From assembly GCA_963834305.1 (NCBI GenBank), contig CAWIAX010000003.1:2046001-2110000 (forward strand): a stretch of DNA of 64,000 nucleotides, written 5' to 3'. Shown here piece by piece: positions 15,216 to 23,101 of the stretch. A program made the position numbers and the translations under genes. The notes beneath the pieces are model-generated. The model saw nothing but the letters and a program-made list of their open reading frames with translations, ran no database searches and was not told where the DNA came from. Source of the stretch: JACCXG01 sp963834305 (lineage in GTDB: Bacteria > Acidobacteriota > Vicinamibacteria > Vicinamibacterales > 2-12-FULL-66-21). Position 1 is the first letter of the stretch. Each line of letters starts with the position of its first letter.

Positions 15216-16598
15216 GTGGCGATCTACCTGCCCGAAACGACCACGACGACCGCCGAGTCGCTGACCCCCCGGCAGATTGTGGCGGAGCTCGACAAGCACG
15301 TCATCGGCCAGGCGCGCGCCAAGCGCGCCGTGGCCATCGCGCTGCGCAACCGGACGCGGCGCCAGAAGCTGCCGGCCGATCTCGCCGACGAGATTGCGCC
15401 GAAGAACATCCTGATGATCGGCCCGACGGGCGTCGGCAAGACCGAGATTGCCCGGCGCCTGGCGCGGCTGGCGCAGTCGCCGTTCCTGAAGGTCGAGGCG
15501 TCGAAGTTCACCGAGGTCGGCTACGTCGGGCGCGACGTCGAATCGATGGTGCGGGACCTGGTCGAGCTCGGCGTCGAGATGGTGCGGGAGGAACGCCGCG
15601 GGGATGTCCGCGAGAAGGCGCGGCAGGCCGCCGAGGAGCGCGTGCTCGACCTGCTGCTGCCGCCGCTGCCCGCCGCCGCCGAGTACGACACCGAGGCCGC
15701 CAGCCTGCGCGACCAGGGGCAGCGGACGCGCGAGAAGCTCCGCGACCAGCTGCGGGCCGGCCGGCTCGATCACAAGCATGTCGAGATCGACGTGCGGGAA
15801 AAGAGCTTTCCCTCCTTCGAGATCATCGCGGGATCCTCCGTCGAGGAGGTGGACATCAACGTCAAGGACATGCTGCCCGGCCTGTTCCAGGGGCGGTCGA
15901 AGAAGCGCAAGCTGCGCGTGCCCGAGGCGCTCGAGGCGCTCGCGCAGGAAGAGGAGCAGAAGCTCATCGACATGGAGAGCGTGGCGCGGGCGGCGGTCGA
16001 GCGCGTGCAGGGCTCGGGCATCATCTTCGTGGACGAGATCGACAAGGTCGCGGGGCGGGAAGGCGGACACGGGCCGGACATCAGCCGCGAGGGGGTGCAG
16101 CGCGACATCCTGCCGATCATCGAGGGGACCACGGTCAACACGAAATACGGCATGGTCCGGACGGATCACATCCTGTTCATTGCCGCCGGCGCGTTCCACG
16201 TGTCGAAGCCGTCGGACCTGATCCCGGAGCTCCAGGGCCGCTTTCCCATCCGCGTGGAGCTCGAGGCGCTCGGGCGCGAGGACTTCGTGCGCATCCTGAC
16301 CGAGCCGAAGAGCGCGCTGGTGAAGCAGTACACGGCGCTGCTCTCGACCGAGGGGGTGGAGCTGACCTTCACGCCCGGGGCGGTCGATCGCATTGCCGAC
16401 TTCGCGACGATCGTCAACGACCGGACGGAGAACATCGGCGCCCGCCGGCTGCACACGGTGATGGAGAAGCTGCTCGACGAGATCTCGTTCGACGCCCCGG
16501 ACCTCCAGCAGCAGGCGGTCACCATCGACGAGGCGTACGTCGATCGCATGCTCGCCGACATCGTCCGCAACGAAGATCTGTCGCGGTACGTGCTCTGA
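15216..16598 (+). CDS. hslU: ATP-dependent protease ATPase subunit HslU
   Basis: About 460 residues, close to the usual HslU length. TPRQIVAELDKHVIGQ opens the AAA+ domain; Walker A is GPTGVGKTE and Walker B IIFVDEIDK; the I-domain lies between them, and the C-terminus DLSRYVL is the tail that docks into HslV. It unfolds substrates and feeds them to HslV. It starts with GTG at 15216 after a GAAAGGGAA purine stretch. Its stop overlaps the next start (TGATG). Confidence 0.95.
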   Translation: MAIYLPETTTTTAESLTPRQIVAELDKHVIGQARAKRAVAIALRNRTRRQKLPADLADEIAPKNILMIGPTGVGKTEIARRLARLAQSPFLKVEASKFTEVGYVGRDVESMVRDLVELGVEMVREERRGDVREKARQAAEERVLDLLLPPLPAAAEYDTEAASLRDQGQRTREKLRDQLRAGRLDHKHVEIDVREKSFPSFEIIAGSSVEEVDINVKDMLPGLFQGRSKKRKLRVPEALEALAQEEEQKLIDMESVARAAVERVQGSGIIFVDEIDKVAGREGGHGPDISREGVQRDILPIIEGTTVNTKYGMVRTDHILFIAAGAFHVSKPSDLIPELQGRFPIRVELEALGREDFVRILTEPKSALVKQYTALLSTEGVELTFTPGAVDRIADFATIVNDRTENIGARRLHTVMEKLLDEISFDAPDLQQQAVTIDEAYVDRMLADIVRNEDLSRYVL

Positions 16599-17980
16599 TG
16601 GCGAGGGGCGCCTCCAGGAGGCTGATGGCCGCCACCGCCAGCGTCCTGCTGCTGGCGGCGTGCGGGCAGAAAGGGGCGCCGCTCGCGCCGCTGCACCTGG
16701 TGCCCGCGGCCGTCACGGAACTGTCGGTCAAGCGGCTGGCGGACGCCGCCCGGCTGCAGTTCGTGCTGCCGACGCGCAATGCCAACGGGCCCGGGCGCCT
16801 CGAGCTCGAGCGGGTGGAAATCTACGCGATCACCGTGCCGCACGGCGTGGCCCCGGCCAACCGCGACCTCGTGACGAAAGAGCGCCTCGTCGGCGAGGTG
16901 CAGGTGCGTCCCGCGCCCGTCGAGGAGGAGCCGGCGCCCGAGCCGGAGACGCCGGCCGCGCCGGACCCGCGTCCGGGGCCGGGCGACACCGTGACGTTCG
17001 TTGACGCGCTCACGCCGGAGAAGCTGACGCCGGTCATCCTCGAGACGCCGGCGACGGCTGCTGCTGCCGGGCCGGCGGCGGCGGGCGGGCCGGGCACGAC
17101 GGCAGTGCCGGCGCCGGTGACCGCTCCGGATGCGCAGGCGCCGGAAACGACGCCGACGCCTCCGCCCGCGGATGCGGCGGATCCGGCCGTCCCGCCAACG
17201 CCGCCCGCGGATGCGGCGGCCCCGGTCGTAGAGACAACGCCACCCGTGGATGCGGCGGCGGCTCCCGGAGCCACGGCAGTCGCCGCGCCTGCCGCCAAGC
17301 CGGCGCCCGCTGGCGAGCCCAGCCGGATCTACATCGTCCGCGGCGTGACGCGGGGCGGCCGGCCCGGCACCCCCTCGACGAGAGTGGCGCTGCCGGTGCT
17401 GCCCGTGCCGCCGCCGCCGGCTGACGTCCGTGCCCGGGTGACCGAGGCTGGCCTTGTCCTGGAGTGGACGCCGCACGCGAAGGCCCCGACGGCCTCGTTC
17501 AACGTCTACAGTGCCGACGACCCGGCCAAGCCGGTGAACCCGGCGCTGCTGAAGGAGCCATCGTTCGAGCAGGCGAACGTCCCGCTCGGCGAGGAGCGCT
17601 GCTACCGGGTCCGCAGCGTCGGGCTGGTCGGCGACGTGGCGCTCGAGGGAGAGCTCTCGGAGCCCGCGTGCGCGACGCCGGCCGACACCTTCCCGCCCTC
17701 GGCGCCGGCGGGGCTCGCCGTCGTGCCGACGCCGGGGCAGATCAGCCTCATCTGGGACGCCAACCCGGAAAAGGATGTGGCCGGCTACGTCGTCCTGCGC
17801 GGCAACGCGCCCGACGGCCCGCTGCAGCCGCTGACCCCCGCCCCCATCCGGGAGACGTCGTATCGCGATACCACGGTGAAGCCCGGCGCCCGGTATATCT
17901 ACGCCATCGTCGCCGTGGATACGGCGACGCCGGCCAACACCAGCCCGCAGTCGCCGAGAGTGGAAGAGACCGCACGATGA
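16598..17980 (+). CDS. Fn3-domain lipoprotein with LptM-like N-terminus
   Basis: A 460-residue lipoprotein: signal peptide MARGASRRLMAATASVLLLA with lipobox LAAC, followed by GQKGAPLAPL, very like the start of mature LptM/YifL (CGxKGPLYxP). Residues about 105-235 are Pro/Ala/Glu low complexity, and the rest has at least two fibronectin type III-like domains (about 270-365 and 370-455; SLIWDANPEKDVAGYVVLRG is typical of Fn3). It probably sits on the periplasmic or outer face of the envelope. It overlaps hslU by 1 nt and the next gene by 4 nt, so it is translated as part of that operon. Confidence 0.75.
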   Translation: MARGASRRLMAATASVLLLAACGQKGAPLAPLHLVPAAVTELSVKRLADAARLQFVLPTRNANGPGRLELERVEIYAITVPHGVAPANRDLVTKERLVGEVQVRPAPVEEEPAPEPETPAAPDPRPGPGDTVTFVDALTPEKLTPVILETPATAAAAGPAAAGGPGTTAVPAPVTAPDAQAPETTPTPPPADAADPAVPPTPPADAAAPVVETTPPVDAAAAPGATAVAAPAAKPAPAGEPSRIYIVRGVTRGGRPGTPSTRVALPVLPVPPPPADVRARVTEAGLVLEWTPHAKAPTASFNVYSADDPAKPVNPALLKEPSFEQANVPLGEERCYRVRSVGLVGDVALEGELSEPACATPADTFPPSAPAGLAVVPTPGQISLIWDANPEKDVAGYVVLRGNAPDGPLQPLTPAPIRETSYRDTTVKPGARYIYAIVAVDTATPANTSPQSPRVEETAR

Positions 17981-18735
17981 CCCGCTTCTATCGCATCGAA
18001 CAGGACGGCACCTCCCGCCACGTGGTCGAGGAGGGCGGCAGCTGGCGCCTCGTCGAGGGGGACATCTTCGGCAGCTGGTCGCCAGGGGCGGCGCTGCCCG
18101 GCGTGCCCGACCGGTGGCTGGCCCCGGTGCTGCCGTCGAAAATCGTCGCCATCGGCCTCAATTACAAGGATCATGCGGCTGAGCAGAACAAGCCGGTGCC
18201 GGCCGAACCGATGATGTTCCTGAAGCCGTCCACGGCGGTCATCGGCCCCGGGGACGCCATCCGGCTGCCGGCCGGCGCCGGGCGGATCGACTATGAATCG
18301 GAAGTGGGCGTGGTGATCGGCACGCGGGCCCGCCACGTGTCCGAAGCCGATGCCCTCCGCTACGTGTTCGGCCTGACCTGCGTGAACGACGTCACCGCCC
18401 GCGAGCTGCAGAAGAAGGACGTGCAATACACGCGGGCGAAGGGCTTCGACACCTTTGCGCCGCTCGGCCCGTGCGTGGCGGCGGGGCTCGACCTGCGCCG
18501 GCCGATCGGCATCGAGGGCTGGGTCAACGGCGAGCGGCGGCAGGCATCGACAACGGCGGAGCTGATTTTCGGCATCCCGCGGCTCATCGCGCACGTGACC
18601 GCGGTGATGACGCTGCTTCCCGGCGACATTATTTCAACCGGCACGCCATCGGGCATCGGCCCCCTCGCCGCGGGGGACCGGGTCACCGTCACGGTGGAAG
18701 GCGTGGGAGAGCTGACGAACCCGGTCACGGCCTGA
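17977..18735 (+). CDS. Fumarylacetoacetate hydrolase (FAH) family protein
   Basis: A 252-residue protein with the FAH core: SKIVAIGLNYKDHAAE, the metal-binding E-x-E pattern (DYESEVGVVIG), and GDIISTGTPSGIGP. Family members are metal-dependent enzymes that cleave or decarboxylate C-C bonds in beta-diketo acids (for example homoprotocatechuate pathway isomerase/decarboxylase, acylpyruvase, oxaloacetate decarboxylase). The exact substrate is not clear. Its start overlaps the previous stop (ATGA at 17977-17980). Confidence 0.88.
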   Translation: MTRFYRIEQDGTSRHVVEEGGSWRLVEGDIFGSWSPGAALPGVPDRWLAPVLPSKIVAIGLNYKDHAAEQNKPVPAEPMMFLKPSTAVIGPGDAIRLPAGAGRIDYESEVGVVIGTRARHVSEADALRYVFGLTCVNDVTARELQKKDVQYTRAKGFDTFAPLGPCVAAGLDLRRPIGIEGWVNGERRQASTTAELIFGIPRLIAHVTAVMTLLPGDIISTGTPSGIGPLAAGDRVTVTVEGVGELTNPVTA

Positions 18736-18769
18736 GGCAAGGCGTGCCAGAATTTCAAGAGAGGTAGCC

Positions 18770-19423
18770 ATGAAGCTGTTCATCGACTCGGGGAACCTGA
18801 AGGAAATCGAGAGCCTGATGCCGCTCGGCATCATCGACGGCATCACCACCAACCCGTCGCTGCTGGCGAAAGAGGGGGGCGACTACCAGGCGCTGCTGAA
18901 GCGCATCTGCCAGATCGTGAAGGGACCGACCAGCGCGGAGGTCGTGGCCACCGACGTGGACGGCATGCTGCGCGAAGGGCGTGAGCTCGCCAAGCTCGAC
19001 GAGCACATCGTCGTGAAGGTGCCGTTCACGAAGGCCGGCGTGCAGGCGTGCAAGACGCTGGCGTCGGAAGGCATCCGGGTCAACGTCACGCTGATCTTCA
19101 CCGCCACCCAGGCGCTGCTCGCCGCCAAGGTGGGCGCCACCTACGTCAGCCCGTTCGTCGGCCGGCTGGACGACATCGCGACGTCGGGGATGAACCTGAT
19201 CAGCGAGATCGTCGAGATCTTCGAGAACTACCAGTTCTCGACCGAGATCCTGGTGGCCTCGACCCGCGGGCCGCTCCACATCGTCGAGGCCGCGCGCATG
19301 GGCGCCGACATCTGCACGTGCCCGGCGGCGGTCATCGAGGCGCTGTTCAAGCACCCGCTGACCGACATCGGCCTCGAACGCTTCCTCAAGGACTGGGAAA
19401 AGTCCCAGACGGTCAAGGCCTGA
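18770..19423 (+). CDS. Transaldolase / fructose-6-phosphate aldolase-like protein (TalC type)
   Basis: A 217-residue protein of the short transaldolase family: MKLFIDSGNLKEIESL, DGITTNPSLLAKEG, the Schiff-base Lys in HIVVKVPFTKAG (about residue 84), VNVTLIFTATQALLAAKVGA, and YVSPFVGRLDD. TalC-type enzymes transfer dihydroxyacetone units in the pentose phosphate pathway; some are fructose-6-phosphate aldolases instead, which the sequence alone does not settle. A GAGAGG site lies 5 nt before the ATG. A 12-bp hairpin follows the stop. Confidence 0.93.
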   Translation: MKLFIDSGNLKEIESLMPLGIIDGITTNPSLLAKEGGDYQALLKRICQIVKGPTSAEVVATDVDGMLREGRELAKLDEHIVVKVPFTKAGVQACKTLASEGIRVNVTLIFTATQALLAAKVGATYVSPFVGRLDDIATSGMNLISEIVEIFENYQFSTEILVASTRGPLHIVEAARMGADICTCPAAVIEALFKHPLTDIGLERFLKDWEKSQTVKA

Positions 19424-19430
19424 TCGGGTC

Positions 19431-19460
19431 CCGGAACCGCGGACGCGACCGCGGTTCCGG
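19431..19460 (+). terminator. Strong hairpin after the talC-type gene
   Basis: CCGGAACCGCGG (19431-19442) pairs perfectly with CCGCGGTTCCGG (19449-19460) around a 6-nt loop. There is no T-run after it, so it may be a GC-type terminator or an mRNA 3'-end stabiliser rather than a classical intrinsic terminator. Confidence 0.65.
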
Positions 19461-19478
19461 CACTGGTGGCACTCGTCC

Positions 19479-21020
19479 ATGGACACGATCAAGCACCTCG
19501 AGGCACTCGAGCGGCGGGCGGAGCGCGGCGGCGGCGACGAGCGGGTGCGCCGTCACCAGGAGGCCGGCAAGCTCACCGCCCGCGAGCGCATCGATTTCCT
19601 GTTCGATGCGGGATCGTTCCAGGAAGTGGACAAGCTCGTCACGCACCGGTGCCTGGACTTCGGCATGGCCGACCAGGTCGTCCCGGGCGACGGCGTCGTG
19701 GCGGGCCACGGGCGTGTGGACGGCCGCATCGTCTATGCGTTCGCCCAGGACTTCACGGTGTTCGGCGGCTCGCTCTCGGAGACCAACGCCGCCAAGATCG
19801 TGAAGATCATGGACCTGGCGCTGAAGATGGGGGCGCCGGTCGTCGGGCTCAACGATTCGGGCGGCGCCCGGATCCAGGAAGGCGTGCTGTCGCTCGGCGG
19901 CTACGCCGACATCTTCCTGCGCAATACGCTGGCCTCCGGGGTGATCCCGCAGATCTCCGCGATCATGGGGCCGTGCGCCGGCGGGGCGGTCTACTCGCCG
20001 GCCATCACCGACTTCAACATCATGGTCGAGGGCACGAGCTACATGTTCGTGACCGGTCCGGACGTGCTCAAGACCGTCACCCACGAGGAGGTCTCGAAAG
20101 AGGAGCTCGGCGGCGCGATGACGCACAACGAGACCAGCGGCGTCGCGCACTTCGCCGTCGCCGACGACCGCGAGTGCCTGCAGCTGGTGCGCGAGCTGCT
20201 CGGCTACCTGCCGGGCAACAACGTGGACGAGGCGCCGCGCCGCGCGACCAGCGATCCGATCGACCGCGAGGACGCGGCGCTCGACAGCCTCGTCCCGGAC
20301 TCGCCGAACCAGCCCTACGACATGCACGATCTCATGCACGCGATCGTCGACGACGGGGCGTTTCTCGAGGTGCACCGGCACTTCGCGAAGAACATCGTGG
20401 TGGGTTTCGCGCGCCTGGCGGGCCGCAGCATCGGCATCGTCGCCAACCAGCCGGCGCACCTCGCCGGCACCCTCGACATCGACGCCTCGGTGAAGGCGGC
20501 GCGGTTCGTCCGCTTCTGCGACGCGTTCAACATCCCGCTGGTGACGTTCGAGGACGTGCCGGGGTTCCTGCCCGGCACGCGCCAGGAGTACGGCGGCATC
20601 ATCCGCCACGGCGCGAAGCTGCTGTTCGCCTATGCCGAGGCGACCGTGCCGAAGGTGACGGTGATCACGCGCAAGGCCTACGGCGGCGCGTATTGCGTGA
20701 TGGCGAGCAAGCACATCCGCACCGACGTCAACTTCGCGTGGCCGACCGCCGAAATCGCCGTGATGGGGCCCGAAGGGGCGGTCAACATCCTCTACAAGCG
20801 GGAGATCGAAAGCTCGCCCGAACCGGACGCGCGGCGCGCGGCGCGCGTGGCCGAGTTCCGCGAGAAGTTCGCCAGCCCCTACGTGGCGGCCTCGCGCGGC
20901 TTCGTCGACGAGGTCATCCGTCCGCGGCAGACCCGCGCCAAGCTGATCGCGGCGCTTGCGGCGCTCGAGACCAAGCGCGACAAGAATCCGCCCAAGAAGC
21001 ACGGGAACATCCCCCTGTGA
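19479..21020 (+). CDS. Acyl-CoA carboxylase carboxyltransferase (beta) subunit, propionyl-CoA carboxylase type
   Basis: A 513-residue carboxyltransferase with both halves. The N half has GLNDSGGARIQEGV and MGPCAGGAVYSPAITDF; the C half has NQPAHLAGTLDIDASVKAAR, FEDVPGFLPGTRQE and KAYGGAYCVMASKH. It transfers CO2 from carboxybiotin to an acyl-CoA, most likely propionyl-CoA, giving methylmalonyl-CoA. The biotin carboxylase/carrier subunit follows at once with a 4-nt overlap (GTGA at 21017-21020), so the two form one enzyme. Confidence 0.93.
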   Translation: MDTIKHLEALERRAERGGGDERVRRHQEAGKLTARERIDFLFDAGSFQEVDKLVTHRCLDFGMADQVVPGDGVVAGHGRVDGRIVYAFAQDFTVFGGSLSETNAAKIVKIMDLALKMGAPVVGLNDSGGARIQEGVLSLGGYADIFLRNTLASGVIPQISAIMGPCAGGAVYSPAITDFNIMVEGTSYMFVTGPDVLKTVTHEEVSKEELGGAMTHNETSGVAHFAVADDRECLQLVRELLGYLPGNNVDEAPRRATSDPIDREDAALDSLVPDSPNQPYDMHDLMHAIVDDGAFLEVHRHFAKNIVVGFARLAGRSIGIVANQPAHLAGTLDIDASVKAARFVRFCDAFNIPLVTFEDVPGFLPGTRQEYGGIIRHGAKLLFAYAEATVPKVTVITRKAYGGAYCVMASKHIRTDVNFAWPTAEIAVMGPEGAVNILYKREIESSPEPDARRAARVAEFREKFASPYVAASRGFVDEVIRPRQTRAKLIAALAALETKRDKNPPKKHGNIPL

Positions 21021-23062
21021 AGGTGCTGATCGCCAATCGCGGCGAGATCGCGGTCCGCGTGATCCGCGCCTGCCGCGAGATGGGGCTGCCGAGCGTGGCC
21101 GTCTACTCCGACTGCGACCGCCTGGCCCGCCACGTGCGCGACGCGGATCAGGCCGAGCACATCGGCGGCAACCCGGCGGCGGACAGCTACCTGAACATCG
21201 CCGCGATCGTGGCGGCGGCGGCGCGCGCCGGCGCCGACGCGGTGCATCCGGGCTACGGCTTCCTGGCCGAGAACGCCGCGTTCGCGCGCGCCTGTGCCGA
21301 CGCGGGCTTGACCTTCATCGGGCCGTCGCCGGACGTCATTGCGCGGATGGGCAGCAAGACCGAGGCGCGGGCGGTCGCCGTCGCGGCCGGGGTGCCCGTG
21401 GTACCCGGCACCGACACGCCGCTTGGCGCCGGCGCTACCAGCGAGGAGCTGGCGCGCATCGCTGACACGATCGGCTACCCGCTCCTCGTCAAGGCGGTGG
21501 CCGGCGGCGGCGGCAAGGGCATGCGCGAGGTGGACGGTCCGGCGTCGCTGGCGTCAGCCGTGCAGACCGCGCGGTCGGAGGCGGGGGCGGCTTTCGGCGA
21601 TGCCGCCGTGTATTTCGAGCGGCGCCTCGGCCGCCCGCGGCACGTCGAGATCCAGCTGCTCGGCGACGCGCACGGCACCGTCGTGCCGTTCGTCGAACGC
21701 GAGTGCTCGATCCAGCGGCGCCACCAGAAGGTCGTCGAGGAATCGCCGTCGCTGGCCGTTTCCCCGGCGCTGCGGGGGCGGCTTGCCCAGGCGGCCGCAG
21801 CGGTGGCGCGCGCGGTCGGCTACACCAGCGCCGGCACCATCGAGTTCCTCCTCGACGAGGATGGCGCGTTCTACTTCCTCGAGATGAACACGCGGCTGCA
21901 GGTCGAGCATCCCGTCACGGAGATGGTGACGGCCATCGATCTGGTGAAGTGGCAGATCCGCATCGCCCGGGGGGAGCGCCTCGACATCGACCCGGCGCGG
22001 GCGCTGACGCCGGCCGGGCATGCGATTGAATGCCGCGTCTACGCCGAGGACCCGGACGCCGGTTTCCTGCCGTCCCCCGGCCTGATCCGCGGCCTGCGCG
22101 CGGCGTCCGGTCCGGGCGTGCGCGACGACTCCGGCGTTGTCGCGGGATACGCGGTGCCGGTGCACTACGACTCGCTGATTGCGAAGCTGGTGGCCTGGGG
22201 CGGCACGAGGGACGAGGCGATCGCCCGCATGGCCCGGGCGCTGCGCGAATACGAGGTGCTGGGCATCCGCACCACCCTGCCGTTCTTCCAGTGGCTGATG
22301 CGCGAGCCCGAGTACCTCGAGGGGCGGTACGATACGACGTACCTCGATCGCCTGCTCGCGGAGCGGCGGGGGCTGAGCTTCAGCGAGCTCAGCGACGCCG
22401 AGCAGGCGGCGGTCGCCATGGCCGTGGGCGTGGACGCCTTCCTCCGCGCCAGCGCGGCCGTCCCCCCGAGCACGGGCGTCCTCGAGCCCGTGGACCCGGC
22501 AGGGACGCCGCGGGGCCCTCCGCGAATGACGTTCGAGGTGGAGGTCGGCGGCCGCGTCCGGGTCGTCGCGGTCGAGCGGACCGATCGGCCGCACGTCGTG
22601 CGCGTGACCCTCGACGGCAAGGCGCACCTGCTCGACGTGGCGCGCGCCGGCGACTACGGCCTGTCGCTGCTGGCGGCTGTCCCCTGTTCCGAGGGGTCCA
22701 GACCGGAAAAGAGGACTGTCGATCTGCAGATCGCGCCAGCCGGCACCCCCGGCGAGCTCCTCGTGCACCTCGAGGGACGGACGGTCGCCGTGGCGGTGAA
22801 CGGCCGGCGGCGGCGGCGCGGGCCCGAGGCCGGGACGCACGGGCACGGCGACGTGTCGATCGTGGCGCCGATGCCGGGCCGCGTGGTGCGGGTGCTCGTG
22901 GCGGCCGGCGACGAGGTCGCTCCGCGGCAGGGCATCGTGGTCGTCGAGGCGATGAAGATGGAGAACGAGCTGTACGCGCCGCGCGCGGGGCGGGTCCGGG
23001 AGATCAGCGTGTCGCCCGGGATGTCCGTCGAAGCCGGTCGGGTCCTTGCAGTGATCGAGTGA
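21017..23062 (+). CDS. Acyl-CoA carboxylase biotin carboxylase/biotin carrier (alpha) subunit
   Basis: A 681-residue protein. Residues 1-450 are biotin carboxylase: VLIANRGEIAVRVIRACREM, HPGYGFLAENA, the ATP-grasp glycine loop (KAVAGGGGKGMR), EIQLLGD and EMNTRLQVEHPVTEMV. A linker domain follows, and the last 75 residues are a biotinyl domain with VEAMKMENEL, in which the Lys takes biotin. It carboxylates its own biotin with ATP and bicarbonate for the neighbouring carboxyltransferase. GTG at 21017 overlaps the previous stop. Together they resemble propionyl-CoA or a related acyl-CoA carboxylase. Confidence 0.94.
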   Translation: MKVLIANRGEIAVRVIRACREMGLPSVAVYSDCDRLARHVRDADQAEHIGGNPAADSYLNIAAIVAAAARAGADAVHPGYGFLAENAAFARACADAGLTFIGPSPDVIARMGSKTEARAVAVAAGVPVVPGTDTPLGAGATSEELARIADTIGYPLLVKAVAGGGGKGMREVDGPASLASAVQTARSEAGAAFGDAAVYFERRLGRPRHVEIQLLGDAHGTVVPFVERECSIQRRHQKVVEESPSLAVSPALRGRLAQAAAAVARAVGYTSAGTIEFLLDEDGAFYFLEMNTRLQVEHPVTEMVTAIDLVKWQIRIARGERLDIDPARALTPAGHAIECRVYAEDPDAGFLPSPGLIRGLRAASGPGVRDDSGVVAGYAVPVHYDSLIAKLVAWGGTRDEAIARMARALREYEVLGIRTTLPFFQWLMREPEYLEGRYDTTYLDRLLAERRGLSFSELSDAEQAAVAMAVGVDAFLRASAAVPPSTGVLEPVDPAGTPRGPPRMTFEVEVGGRVRVVAVERTDRPHVVRVTLDGKAHLLDVARAGDYGLSLLAAVPCSEGSRPEKRTVDLQIAPAGTPGELLVHLEGRTVAVAVNGRRRRRGPEAGTHGHGDVSIVAPMPGRVVRVLVAAGDEVAPRQGIVVVEAMKMENELYAPRAGRVREISVSPGMSVEAGRVLAVIE

Positions 23063-23067
23063 AGCGG

Positions 23068-23088
23068 CCGTCCGCGAGGCGCGGACGG
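23068..23088 (+). terminator. GC-rich hairpin after the carboxylase operon
   Basis: CCGTCCGCG (23068-23076) and CGCGGACGG (23080-23088) form a perfect 9-bp stem with a 3-nt loop, 5 bp after the stop codon. There is no T-tract. The start of the tamB-like gene follows 13 bp later. Confidence 0.55.
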
Positions 23089-23101
23089 GTCCCGCAAGTC
23101 C

